Positions 7,391-13,544 of a DNA stretch of 33,681 nucleotides are shown in pieces. The position numbers and the translations under genes are program-made. The stretch is taken from assembly GCA_003163855.1 (NCBI GenBank), contig PLRJ01000043.1, positions 1,911 through 35,591 of the forward strand. Direction: 5' to 3'. The notes below the pieces were generated by a model that was given only the letters and a program-made list of their open reading frames with translations, was not told the origin of the DNA and did not search any database. Position 1 is the first letter of the stretch; the number at the start of each line of letters is the position of its first letter. Origin of the DNA: Bryobacterales bacterium. GTDB taxonomy: Bacteria > Acidobacteriota > Terriglobia > Bryobacterales > Bryobacteraceae.

Positions 7391-8000
7391 TATTCTGCGC
7401 GATGGCTTGCGGCTGCTGCTGGAGCGGCAGGGATTCAGCGTGGTGGCGGAGGCAGACGATGGACGGGAAGCTGTGCGCCTGGCGGAGGAACATCGGCCCG
7501 ATGTGGCGGTGATGGATATTGCGATGCCCCATCTGAATGGCATCGACGCAGCGCGGCGGATTGTCGAAACATGCGCTCCTACGGCGGTGATCATTCTCAG
7601 CATGCATGATGACGAAAGCTATGTTATTCGGGCGTTGAATGCAGGTGCGCGCGGTTATCTATTAAAGGATTCGGTAAAGGCGGACCTGATAGCAGCGGTG
7701 AATGCTGTGAGCCAGGGGCATTCGTATTTCAGTCCGAAAGTGGGCCAGTTGCTGCAGGAAGATTATTTCCGTGAGATGGCGGATAAGCAGAAGGCGGATA
7801 CGTTTGAGTTGCTGACGGCGCGGGAACGCGAGATTCTACAGTTGGCGGCCGAAGGGAAGAGCAATAAGGATATTGCGAATTTCTTGAATTTGAGTCCTTA
7901 TACGGTGGAGACGCATCGGGCGCATATCCTGCAGAAGTTGAATCTGCATACGGTGCCGGAGTTGATTCTCTATGCGGTACGGAAGGGGATTATTCATTGA
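7353..8000 (+). CDS. LuxR/NarL family response regulator
   Basis: A 215-residue DNA-binding response regulator. The receiver domain (about 1-120) has acidic D10-D11, phosphoacceptor D55 in VAVMDIAMP, and a conserved lysine in YLLKDS. The LuxR-type helix-turn-helix (about 148-210) starts LTAREREILQLAAEGKSNKD and includes LSPYTVETHRAHILQKL. The start lies inside the kinase gene in another frame, just after GGAGG, a good ribosome binding site. The kinase is its cognate partner by position. Its stop codon (TGA 7998-8000) shares the final A with the ATG of the toxin-antitoxin remnant that follows. Targets are unknown; the 5938-5966 inverted repeat is a candidate. Confidence 0.92.
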   Translation: MKPIRILLADDHNILRDGLRLLLERQGFSVVAEADDGREAVRLAEEHRPDVAVMDIAMPHLNGIDAARRIVETCAPTAVIILSMHDDESYVIRALNAGARGYLLKDSVKADLIAAVNAVSQGHSYFSPKVGQLLQEDYFREMADKQKADTFELLTAREREILQLAAEGKSNKDIANFLNLSPYTVETHRAHILQKLNLHTVPELILYAVRKGIIH

Positions 8001-8231
8001 TGGCTGACGCTTTGGATTTCTGGAAGGATTGCCCAATCGTGCAGAGGACCCAGAGCGGATGGACGGCGAGCCGACGCTTCGGGACTATCGCCTAACTGTC
8101 GAGACGCTTGAGCAAGGCTATGAACTCCGGCAGACTGCGGAAGAACTTGCAGATGACTACCGCGTGCCGGTGGAAGATGTGCAGGCGATTTTGCTTATAT
8201 CAACAAGCGCGAGCAATCGTTAGCGTCGTGA
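8000..8231 (+). pseudogene. Frameshifted DUF433-type antitoxin
   Basis: ATG at 8000 opens MADALDFWKDCPIVQR. The frame then breaks near 8047, and the coding pattern resumes one frame over (EDPERMDGEPTLRDYRLTVE, then YELRQTAEELADDYRVPVED). It breaks again near 8197 and ends in the third frame with YINKREQSLAS and TGA at 8229-8231. The CP-V, R-DGEPTLRDYRLTVETL and A-DYRVPVEDVQAIL pattern matches DUF433 antitoxins, normally about 75 residues. Both breaks are explained by one missing base each. The stop overlaps the GTG start of the next remnant, as in live modules. A 64-residue frame from TTG 8029 to 8223 exists but is probably not functional. Confidence 0.55.
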
Positions 8232-8317
8232 GCCGCGTTCTCTTCGACAAGAACACGCCAGGTGCGGCGAGTTCAGGCGGCGAAAGCGGAGCGGCCGCCC
8301 ACAGCCATGAACTATTT
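8228..8317 (+). pseudogene. Truncated DUF5615 (PIN-like) toxin start
   Basis: GTG at 8228 overlaps the antitoxin stop as GTGA and gives VSRVLFDKNTPGA. This first-strand motif (VLFDKNTP) is typical of DUF5615 PIN-like proteins, which usually follow DUF433 genes. After 13 residues the similarity is lost and the frame runs into the 3' end of tetR (stop at 8368). About 90% of the toxin is missing. The boundary of the deletion is not visible; the sequence after it (GGCGGC, 12-base loop, GCCGCC) forms a GC-rich hairpin just past the tetR stop. Confidence 0.45.
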
Positions 8318-8872
8318 TTAGGCAGACTTGCAGGCCGCAAGCACTTCGGCCGCTGTCTTGGGGTCTGAAGCGCGGGCGATCATCACCGCGCCCGCCAGCA
8401 TGGCAATCTTGCGCAGGGCGGCCATGCGGTTTTCTTCGGCGGTTCCACTTCCGGCTTGGGCGAATTTATCCACAACTCGTCCAAATCCCATGCCAAATTC
8501 ACTTTTTAATGAGGCGGCCGAGCGAGCCACATCCATACTTAGAGCGGCGATTGGGCAGCCCAATTCCGGGTGTTTCATGTGGCCCTCCGAAAGGTAGTGT
8601 TGGGAATATCCCTCCGCCCCATCCCGCGGTCCCCGGGCGCGATAGAACTCTTCGATCGCTTGCACTACTTCATTAAAGGCATCTTCAAGCGCCGCGCTCA
8701 CCAGCGCTTCCTTCGAATCGAAGTGCCGATAAAAGCCGCCGTGCGTAAGGCCAGCCTTTTTCATGACGTCGTTCACGCTGGTAGTTTCGATGCCGTGTTT
8801 GCGCATCAGACGCGAGGCGCCGGCAACGATCCGCTTGTGGCTTTTATCCATTTCGGTTTGAGAAACGCGCAT
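8318..8872 (-). CDS. TetR/AcrR family transcriptional repressor
   Basis: A 184-residue regulator. The TetR helix-turn-helix spans about residues 9-58 and includes RIVAGASRLMRKHGIETTSV and VMKKAGLTHGGFYRHFDSKE, a close match to the family. The C-terminal ligand domain has ELGCPIAALSMDVARS, as in TetR proteins that control small oxidoreductases in response to electrophiles or aromatic compounds. It is divergent from the NmrA-like reductase and methyltransferase genes, and two palindromes cover its promoter, so it likely represses itself and that operon. The inducer is unknown. AGGG lies about 10 bases before the ATG. Confidence 0.9.
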   Translation of the reverse strand: MRVSQTEMDKSHKRIVAGASRLMRKHGIETTSVNDVMKKAGLTHGGFYRHFDSKEALVSAALEDAFNEVVQAIEEFYRARGPRDGAEGYSQHYLSEGHMKHPELGCPIAALSMDVARSAASLKSEFGMGFGRVVDKFAQAGSGTAEENRMAALRKIAMLAGAVMIARASDPKTAAEVLAACKSA

Positions 8873-8907
8873 TTAAATTGACCCTAGTTAATTGTCTTGA
8901 CTCTTTA

Positions 8908-8945
8908 GATGATATCTGTCATCAATAAAGATGTCAACGATCATC
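8908..8945. promoter_or_regulatory. Two tandem TetR-type operators
   Basis: Site 1 is GATGA-N6-TCATC (8908-8923), a perfect palindrome. Site 2 is GATGT-N6-TCATC (8930-8945), with one mismatch. Their centres are 22 bases apart, about two DNA turns, so two dimers could bind the same face. Site 1 covers the -10 and site 2 the -35 of the tetR promoter. An outer inverted repeat (TTTAGATGAT 8904-8913, ATCATCTAAA 8940-8949) frames both. Assignment to the adjacent TetR is by position. Confidence 0.65.
8909..8937 (-). promoter_or_regulatory. tetR promoter
   Basis: On the minus strand a perfect -35 TTGACA (8937-8932), a 17-base spacer and a -10 TATCAT (8914-8909) point at tetR. The transcript would begin near 8902, about 30 bases before the start codon. 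On the plus strand TTGACT (8897-8902) is a possible -35 for the reductase gene, but no good -10 follows it. Confidence 0.65.
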
Positions 8946-8969
8946 TAAAACGACAAGGGACAAATCACA

Positions 8970-10118
8970 ATGAAACCAAAGATTCTGGTGACTGGAGCGA
9001 CAGGAAAGACCGGCACGGCGCTGGTGGCTGAACTCCTGAAGCGCGAATGGCCGGTGCGCGCGATGGTGAGCCGCGAAGACGGCCGAAGCGCCAACCTGCG
9101 AAGGTTAGGCGCGGAGGTGGTGGCCGCCGATATGTACGACCCGGAACAACTTATTGCGGCGGCAAAAGGCACGCAGCGGGCTTATTATCTGCCGCTGATG
9201 CGTCCGTATATGATTCAAGCCGCCGCGGCGTTCGCTGTCGCAGCGCGGGAAGCAAAGCTTGAATCCATCGTCCAGATGAGCCAATGGACATCGAGCGCCT
9301 CGCATCCAGCCATCATGACGCGCCAGACCTGGCTGGTCGATCGGATATTGTCCATGATCCCGGGTGTTGCACATATCATCTTCAACCCCGGAATGTTTGC
9401 CGATAACTTCCTGCGCGTGATGGATTTTGCCGCGCTGCTAGGCATCTTTCCGACGCTGATGGGCGACAGCAAGTCCGCACCGATTTCGAATGAAGATATG
9501 GCACGGTCCGCCGCCGCACTGCTGATGGACGATCCGGCCAAGCATGCTGGAAAGAGCTATCGTCCAACCGGCACGGAATTGCTCTCGGGCAGAGATATGG
9601 CCGCCATCATCGCCAACGTTGTGGGTCATCGAGTACTGCCGGTGAACCTGCCAGCCTGGATGTTCAGCAAAGTGGCGCGTATGCAAAAAGTGGATCCCTT
9701 CCAGATCTATGCGCTGATGAAGTATGTCCAAGACCACAGGCAAGGGACCTTTTCCTACGAGGGAGGAGTAACTAACGTGATGCAGGAACTGACGGGCAAA
9801 CCGGCGGAAAGTTTTGAAGTTACGACGCGGCGGTACGCGGCGATGCCTTTTGCGCAACAGACGTTTTCTAATCGACTGAAGGCATTTGTCAACTTCAACA
9901 TCACACCCTTTTATCCTGGTTACGACATAAATGCGTATGAACGGAAGCTGGAATTTCCCTTTCCATCCAGGCCTCTGCATTGTATGGAGGATGGGGACTG
10001 GAGGCAATCACACACCGAGCAGATGGGGTTGCAGGGGATAGCGCCGGCAGCAGTTGGGATTGGGAAAATCATCGAAACGAGCCGATCGGGTTTGCTGGAT
10101 GCCGCTGTTCGCCCGTAA
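8970..10118 (+). CDS. NmrA-like NAD(P)-binding protein
   Basis: A 382-residue cytoplasmic protein of the atypical short-chain dehydrogenase group. The N-terminus ILVTGATGKTG holds the dinucleotide-binding glycines G9, G12 and G15. Residues 100-180 have VQMSQWTSSASHP and FNPGMFADNFLR, as in NmrA/quinone-reductase-like proteins. These act as NAD(P)H-dependent reductases or redox sensors. Typical members are about 290 residues; this one has an extra C-terminal part (about 290-382) that I cannot assign. AAGGGA lies about 10 bases before the ATG. It is the first gene of the operon facing tetR, and the methyltransferase follows after 23 bases. Role by context: detoxifying reduction of the TetR inducer. 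Confidence 0.82.
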   Translation: MKPKILVTGATGKTGTALVAELLKREWPVRAMVSREDGRSANLRRLGAEVVAADMYDPEQLIAAAKGTQRAYYLPLMRPYMIQAAAAFAVAAREAKLESIVQMSQWTSSASHPAIMTRQTWLVDRILSMIPGVAHIIFNPGMFADNFLRVMDFAALLGIFPTLMGDSKSAPISNEDMARSAAALLMDDPAKHAGKSYRPTGTELLSGRDMAAIIANVVGHRVLPVNLPAWMFSKVARMQKVDPFQIYALMKYVQDHRQGTFSYEGGVTNVMQELTGKPAESFEVTTRRYAAMPFAQQTFSNRLKAFVNFNITPFYPGYDINAYERKLEFPFPSRPLHCMEDGDWRQSHTEQMGLQGIAPAAVGIGKIIETSRSGLLDAAVRP

Positions 10119-10141
10119 CGTCACTGACAAAGGAAACAATC

Positions 10142-10990
10142 ATGTCCACTGCTATCACGCAGCGCATTCAGGAAAACTACAGCACCGGAGCATTGGTGGA
10201 GCGAGTCAAACAGGGACTGGAAAAGGCTGGAAGCGGTAGCGGGCCGCTGCGATGGAGCGATCTCGTGCCATTCGATCAGTTCCACGTGTGCGGATTGGAG
10301 GCCACCAAAGAATTGGCGAACGACTTGAACTTGAAGAGCGGCCAGTCTGTACTGGATGTTGGCAGCGGCTTGGGCGGCCCGGCGCGCTACCTGGCGGCCG
10401 TGCATGAGGTCAACGTGACCGGCATCGACTTAACGCCAAGCTTCATTGAGATTTCCAACTACCTATCGGAACGCGCAGGCCTGACCGACAAACTCATTTT
10501 CACAGAGGGCGACGCCACCGAGTTGCCGTTCCCAGATGACACGTTCGACGTTGTTTGGACGCAGCATGTCTCCATGAATATCGAGGACAAGGCGAGACTA
10601 TACAAGGGCTTTCATAGGGTGCTGAGAGCTGGCGGGAGACTGGCCGTTTTCGATGCAATTCAGGGAAGCAATGGACCCGTCCTCTACCCGACTCCCTGGG
10701 CGCGGGAAGAGGCAATCAGCTTTATTGTGAGCGAGAAGGGGATGACCGATGCGCTGACCGAAGCTGGATTCAAGAACCTGTCGGTTATCGACAAAACAGA
10801 GCGAGGGGCGCGATGGTTCCGCGAACTGCGGCAGCAGCGCGAGCAACAGCAGAAAGCGGAGACAGCGCCTGATCCGCTGAGTGCGCTCTTTATTCTGGGG
10901 CCTGGCATGACGCCAGCGATTGGCAATTTCGCCCGGAATGTTTTGGAGGATCGGGTTCATATCGTCCAGATTATTGCCGAGAAGGCATAG
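10142..10990 (+). CDS. Class I SAM-dependent methyltransferase
   Basis: A 282-residue enzyme. Motif I is LDVGSGLGGPARYLA (D72 with glycines 74, 76 and 78), followed by VTGIDLTPSFIEIS and GDATELPFPDDTFDVVWTQH. This places it in the Methyltransf_11 group, near glycine/sarcosine- and UbiE-type enzymes; the substrate cannot be told. I chose ATG 10142 because AGGA (10131-10134) precedes it by 7 bases; longer in-frame forms would overlap the upstream gene. It is the second gene of the TetR-controlled operon, so it may methylate a compound that the NmrA-like protein handles. The 186 bases after it hold no gene, only a hairpin. Confidence 0.85.
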   Translation: MSTAITQRIQENYSTGALVERVKQGLEKAGSGSGPLRWSDLVPFDQFHVCGLEATKELANDLNLKSGQSVLDVGSGLGGPARYLAAVHEVNVTGIDLTPSFIEISNYLSERAGLTDKLIFTEGDATELPFPDDTFDVVWTQHVSMNIEDKARLYKGFHRVLRAGGRLAVFDAIQGSNGPVLYPTPWAREEAISFIVSEKGMTDALTEAGFKNLSVIDKTERGARWFRELRQQREQQQKAETAPDPLSALFILGPGMTPAIGNFARNVLEDRVHIVQIIAEKA

Positions 10991-11106
10991 CCTGACCAGC
11001 AGCAAATGGCAGCTAACGGGCCGCGACACAGTCCGTTGTGAGTTTTCCGCCCTCTTTGAACTTGTATGCCGTTGGGTGCGCGATGCAGGCTGGCGTTGAA
11101 CGATGT

Positions 11107-11135
11107 GGGCGGAAATGGTTTGGCCACTTCCGCCC
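11107..11135. terminator. Strong hairpin between convergent genes
   Basis: GGGCGGAA (11107-11114) pairs with TTCCGCCC (11128-11135). Inside, after one A-C mismatch, TGG pairs with CCA around a 5-base loop. The stem sits in the spacer between the methyltransferase and the convergent AssT gene. No T-run follows on either strand, so it is a bidirectional stabilising stem or a U-less terminator rather than a classical one. Confidence 0.45.
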
Positions 11136-11176
11136 AGGTAAACAGTTGATAGGTTTCCGATTTGGCGACGCAAAGT

Positions 11177-12850
11177 CTAGAACGCGAACAAAGAGCCGCT
11201 GGCCGGGGGCGCCAACGGAAATGCGTTCCATCCTCCAGCGCAGGGACCCGGCGTAGGATACGGCGCCGGAATGGCGGAAACGAACTGAATGTTGCTAGAG
11301 TTGCCCACGCCAACCAAAATCACCGATGTCTGGTTGTTGGACGCTGTCTCAAGGTAGTTTTCTATGATGCCCAGATTACCTGGGACCGTCGAAGCCGCAC
11401 TAGCCGGGGTGGCAGCAGCGGCAGCTTGATTAGTAGTTGCAAAATCCACGATGTAGGTACCGGCGACGTCGTACACACTTCCGCAAATGGGGCTAAAGAG
11501 GTCTTGGCCGCTGGATGCCGTGTACGTAAAGGTGGAAGTGGCGGTCATCGCGCTGGTGTTGATCTGATAGGAGCGGGCGGCACTGTAGTTGCGGGTAATG
11601 CCGGCAGGAGTATTGCTCGCCGTTATACTGCCGAGGCCGTCATCGAACAGCAGCAAATTGCCCAGATGGTCGATGGAGACGCCGTGTTGACCCACCGGCG
11701 GCAGGGTGCTGCTGTTGGCGAGCTTGAGCGCGTATTTTTGCAGCGACTTGGCCGGCGTGTTGTACCAGGCCTTCGTCGTATCGCCCAATATCCAGTGGAT
11801 CTTTCGCTGGCCGCTGGTTGGCGCGGCGTAATCGATGGCCATGACGAAGTTCTCGCGGCTGGACACGATGAGCCAGTTATCTTTTGCGTCGTAAGCGACG
11901 GCATTGTTGTGGAACCAGTCCTGATTGGTGCCCTGGACGAAGGCTGCGATATTGGCCGCGGTTTCGCCGCCGGCCGACATCGCGGCGGAGATGATGGCGC
12001 CGAAATCCCAAACGTTCAGAATGGCGCCGTTATTGTTCGGGTCAAACTCGACGGCGGTGGCTTCGGTTTCAGTGGTCGTGTTGACGTCGACGATCAGCCC
12101 CTTGGCGCCGGGATCGATCTGGTGGTGAGTACCGGTCACGGTCACGCTGGTGACGGCGCTGGCGAGGTCCAACAACTTGGTCACGGCGCCGTTGGTGATG
12201 TCGATCCGGTTGATCACGGTTCCGTTGCTGAGGTAGATGGCATTGTTGAAGAAGGCGATGTCCTCGGAACCACTGATGCCAGAGTCTCCAACCCAGCGAA
12301 TATTGCCGTCGGTATCGAGTAGCGCCGGATCGTTGGCGCTGCAGTAGTCTTTCAAAAGAAAGTAATCGTAGCCAAGACTGGCGGTGCTTGATCGAACCCC
12401 ATAGAAGCTCCGGTTGGCGACAGCCGCGCAAGGTTCGGTATAGGCTGGGGTCTTGATCGTTGTGGGATACGTGTTGGACGTACCGTCGGTAAAGGAATAC
12501 GTGATGTTGACGGTGTTCGTGGTTCCCGCATATAGGCCGAATATGGGTATGATGACGGCGTTGGCGCCAGGTACGAAATAGTTGTGCGAAGTGAGATAGC
12601 TGGCCGAGAAGCTTGCCGTAAGCGGACGCGTCAATGATCCGCTCAACGGCTGAATGGAATAACTAACGCTGGCGATCGTTCCACCGTTGTAGCTTGCGCC
12701 GGCAAACGCGAGAAAGGGCGTGGCGCCTTGCTCCACATCCACAATCTGCGCAGTTCCGGCCTGCGCTGCCATGGGCAGCAGTGATGAGGCCAAAGCCGTC
12801 AAGACCAGGGGGAAACTGGTTCGACGGGAATTAGATTTTGGTTTTAACAA
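11177..12850 (-). CDS. Secreted arylsulfotransferase (AssT-like)
   Basis: A 557-residue protein with a signal peptide (cleavage after AAQA near residue 31). It matches bacterial aryl-sulfate sulfotransferases, six-bladed propellers that move sulfate between phenols through a sulfo-histidine without PAPS. Active-site landmarks are present in order: THHQID (H242/H243), DWFHNNAVAYD (H314), SSREN (R332) and VGQHGVSID (H389, the likely catalytic histidine). These correspond to H252, H356, R374 and H436 of the E. coli enzyme. GQRKIHWILGD is also typical. Several cysteines could form disulfides, but no DsbL/DsbI genes are adjacent. The start is TTG, supported by GGAGG 10 bases upstream. Confidence 0.82.
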   Translation of the reverse strand: MLKPKSNSRRTSFPLVLTALASSLLPMAAQAGTAQIVDVEQGATPFLAFAGASYNGGTIASVSYSIQPLSGSLTRPLTASFSASYLTSHNYFVPGANAVIIPIFGLYAGTTNTVNITYSFTDGTSNTYPTTIKTPAYTEPCAAVANRSFYGVRSSTASLGYDYFLLKDYCSANDPALLDTDGNIRWVGDSGISGSEDIAFFNNAIYLSNGTVINRIDITNGAVTKLLDLASAVTSVTVTGTHHQIDPGAKGLIVDVNTTTETEATAVEFDPNNNGAILNVWDFGAIISAAMSAGGETAANIAAFVQGTNQDWFHNNAVAYDAKDNWLIVSSRENFVMAIDYAAPTSGQRKIHWILGDTTKAWYNTPAKSLQKYALKLANSSTLPPVGQHGVSIDHLGNLLLFDDGLGSITASNTPAGITRNYSAARSYQINTSAMTATSTFTYTASSGQDLFSPICGSVYDVAGTYIVDFATTNQAAAAATPASAASTVPGNLGIIENYLETASNNQTSVILVGVGNSSNIQFVSAIPAPYPTPGPCAGGWNAFPLAPPASGSLFAF

Positions 12851-12860
12851 GTTTAAAAAT

Positions 12861-12865
12861 CCTCC
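12861..12865 (-). promoter_or_regulatory. Ribosome binding site deciding the TTG start of the AssT gene
   Basis: On the minus strand GGAGG ends 10 bases before TTG 12850-12848. The residues after it (LKPKSNSRR) form the basic start of a signal peptide, and no ATG lies in frame before the hydrophobic core, so TTG is the only sensible start. Confidence 0.75.
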
Positions 12866-13120
12866 GTTTAGATCTTTTGCGAAAGCCTATATGCAATGAG
12901 TGATGGCACCCAGCAGGCCTGGCACAAAAAGTCCAGCTTCAAACGTAGACGTTACTGGTGTTGGGGATCAATGGAACGAGAACGTGGCGATACTGGTACT
13001 TGGCGATTGCTGCGGAGGAGCGAGATCAATCCAGGCGGTGAGACCATTCGCAGGTCATGGAACCGCCAGTACCCAAAGAAGCCAAGCGCCGAACCGGAAA
13101 GGGCGGCTGATTTTTGCTTA
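12866..13120. other. Intergenic stretch without a recognisable gene
   Basis: 255 bases between the AssT ribosome binding site and the ASCH gene. Short open frames exist on both strands (for example 12952-13164 minus, 70 residues, rich in Arg and Ser), but none has a ribosome binding site or a protein pattern I recognise. It must contain the AssT promoter; I see no convincing -35/-10 pair. Confidence 0.4.
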
Positions 13121-13429
13121 TCAAGCCAGGCGAGTGTTTTGAATGTCCCCCTTTGGAGGCACATAGTGAAAATTCACGAGGTAAATCCTGTCACCGTTTC
13201 CGTGCTTTGCGACCTTAAGCAGGTCGATCAGTCCGAGGAAACCTGACTCTCCTGCCAAGTCTGGAGTGATATCCGGGAAACCAATCGGCTTGATCGAATC
13301 GATCTCGATCTCACCCTCTTCCATCGGATAGCGAGAGCCAACCTTGACACGGGGACGCGTCCAGATGCGTACGCTGCAAGTAATCTCGCCACGCCGGACT
13401 CCCTCCCGAAGCCGTTTGGTGAACACCAT
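13121..13429 (-). CDS. ASCH domain-like small protein
   Basis: A 102-residue protein starting MVFTKRLREGVRRGEITCSV. The sequence F-K-L-GVRRGEIT-S-R-W (residues 3-24), followed by a strand-loop (KVGSRYPMEEGEIEIDSI), resembles the ASCH/PUA-like RNA-binding fold, in which a short basic helix is followed by a beta barrel. ASCH proteins are thought to bind RNA or modified nucleosides; a related member hydrolyses N4-acetylcytidine. No ribosome binding site is clear before the ATG at 13429. It is divergent from the S9 peptidase gene. The fold assignment is moderate and the function unknown. Confidence 0.6.
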   Translation of the reverse strand: MVFTKRLREGVRRGEITCSVRIWTRPRVKVGSRYPMEEGEIEIDSIKPIGFPDITPDLAGESGFLGLIDLLKVAKHGNGDRIYLVNFHYVPPKGDIQNTRLA

Positions 13430-13544
13430 GAAGAGAGTTTACAATCGGCGCGGCAAACGAAAGGCGTTTGTACGGTAAGATGTGAATCTTCACTCTAATC
13501 CGCGTTGAGCCGAGTGGTAAGACCGCCAAAAAGAAATTACCGCT

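Noticed and set aside
11162..12322. 386-residue plus-strand open frame opposite the AssT gene
   Set aside because: It is antisense to a well-supported enzyme, has no ribosome binding site and a Gly/Val/Arg-rich composition typical of a reverse-strand shadow in GC-rich DNA.
12952..13164. 70-residue minus-strand frame before the AssT gene
   Set aside because: No ribosome binding site and no recognisable motif; overlaps the ASCH gene end.
13482..13493. GTGAA-TC-TTCAC palindrome upstream of the S9 gene
   Set aside because: Only five base pairs per arm, no partner copy and no clear promoter next to it; likely chance.
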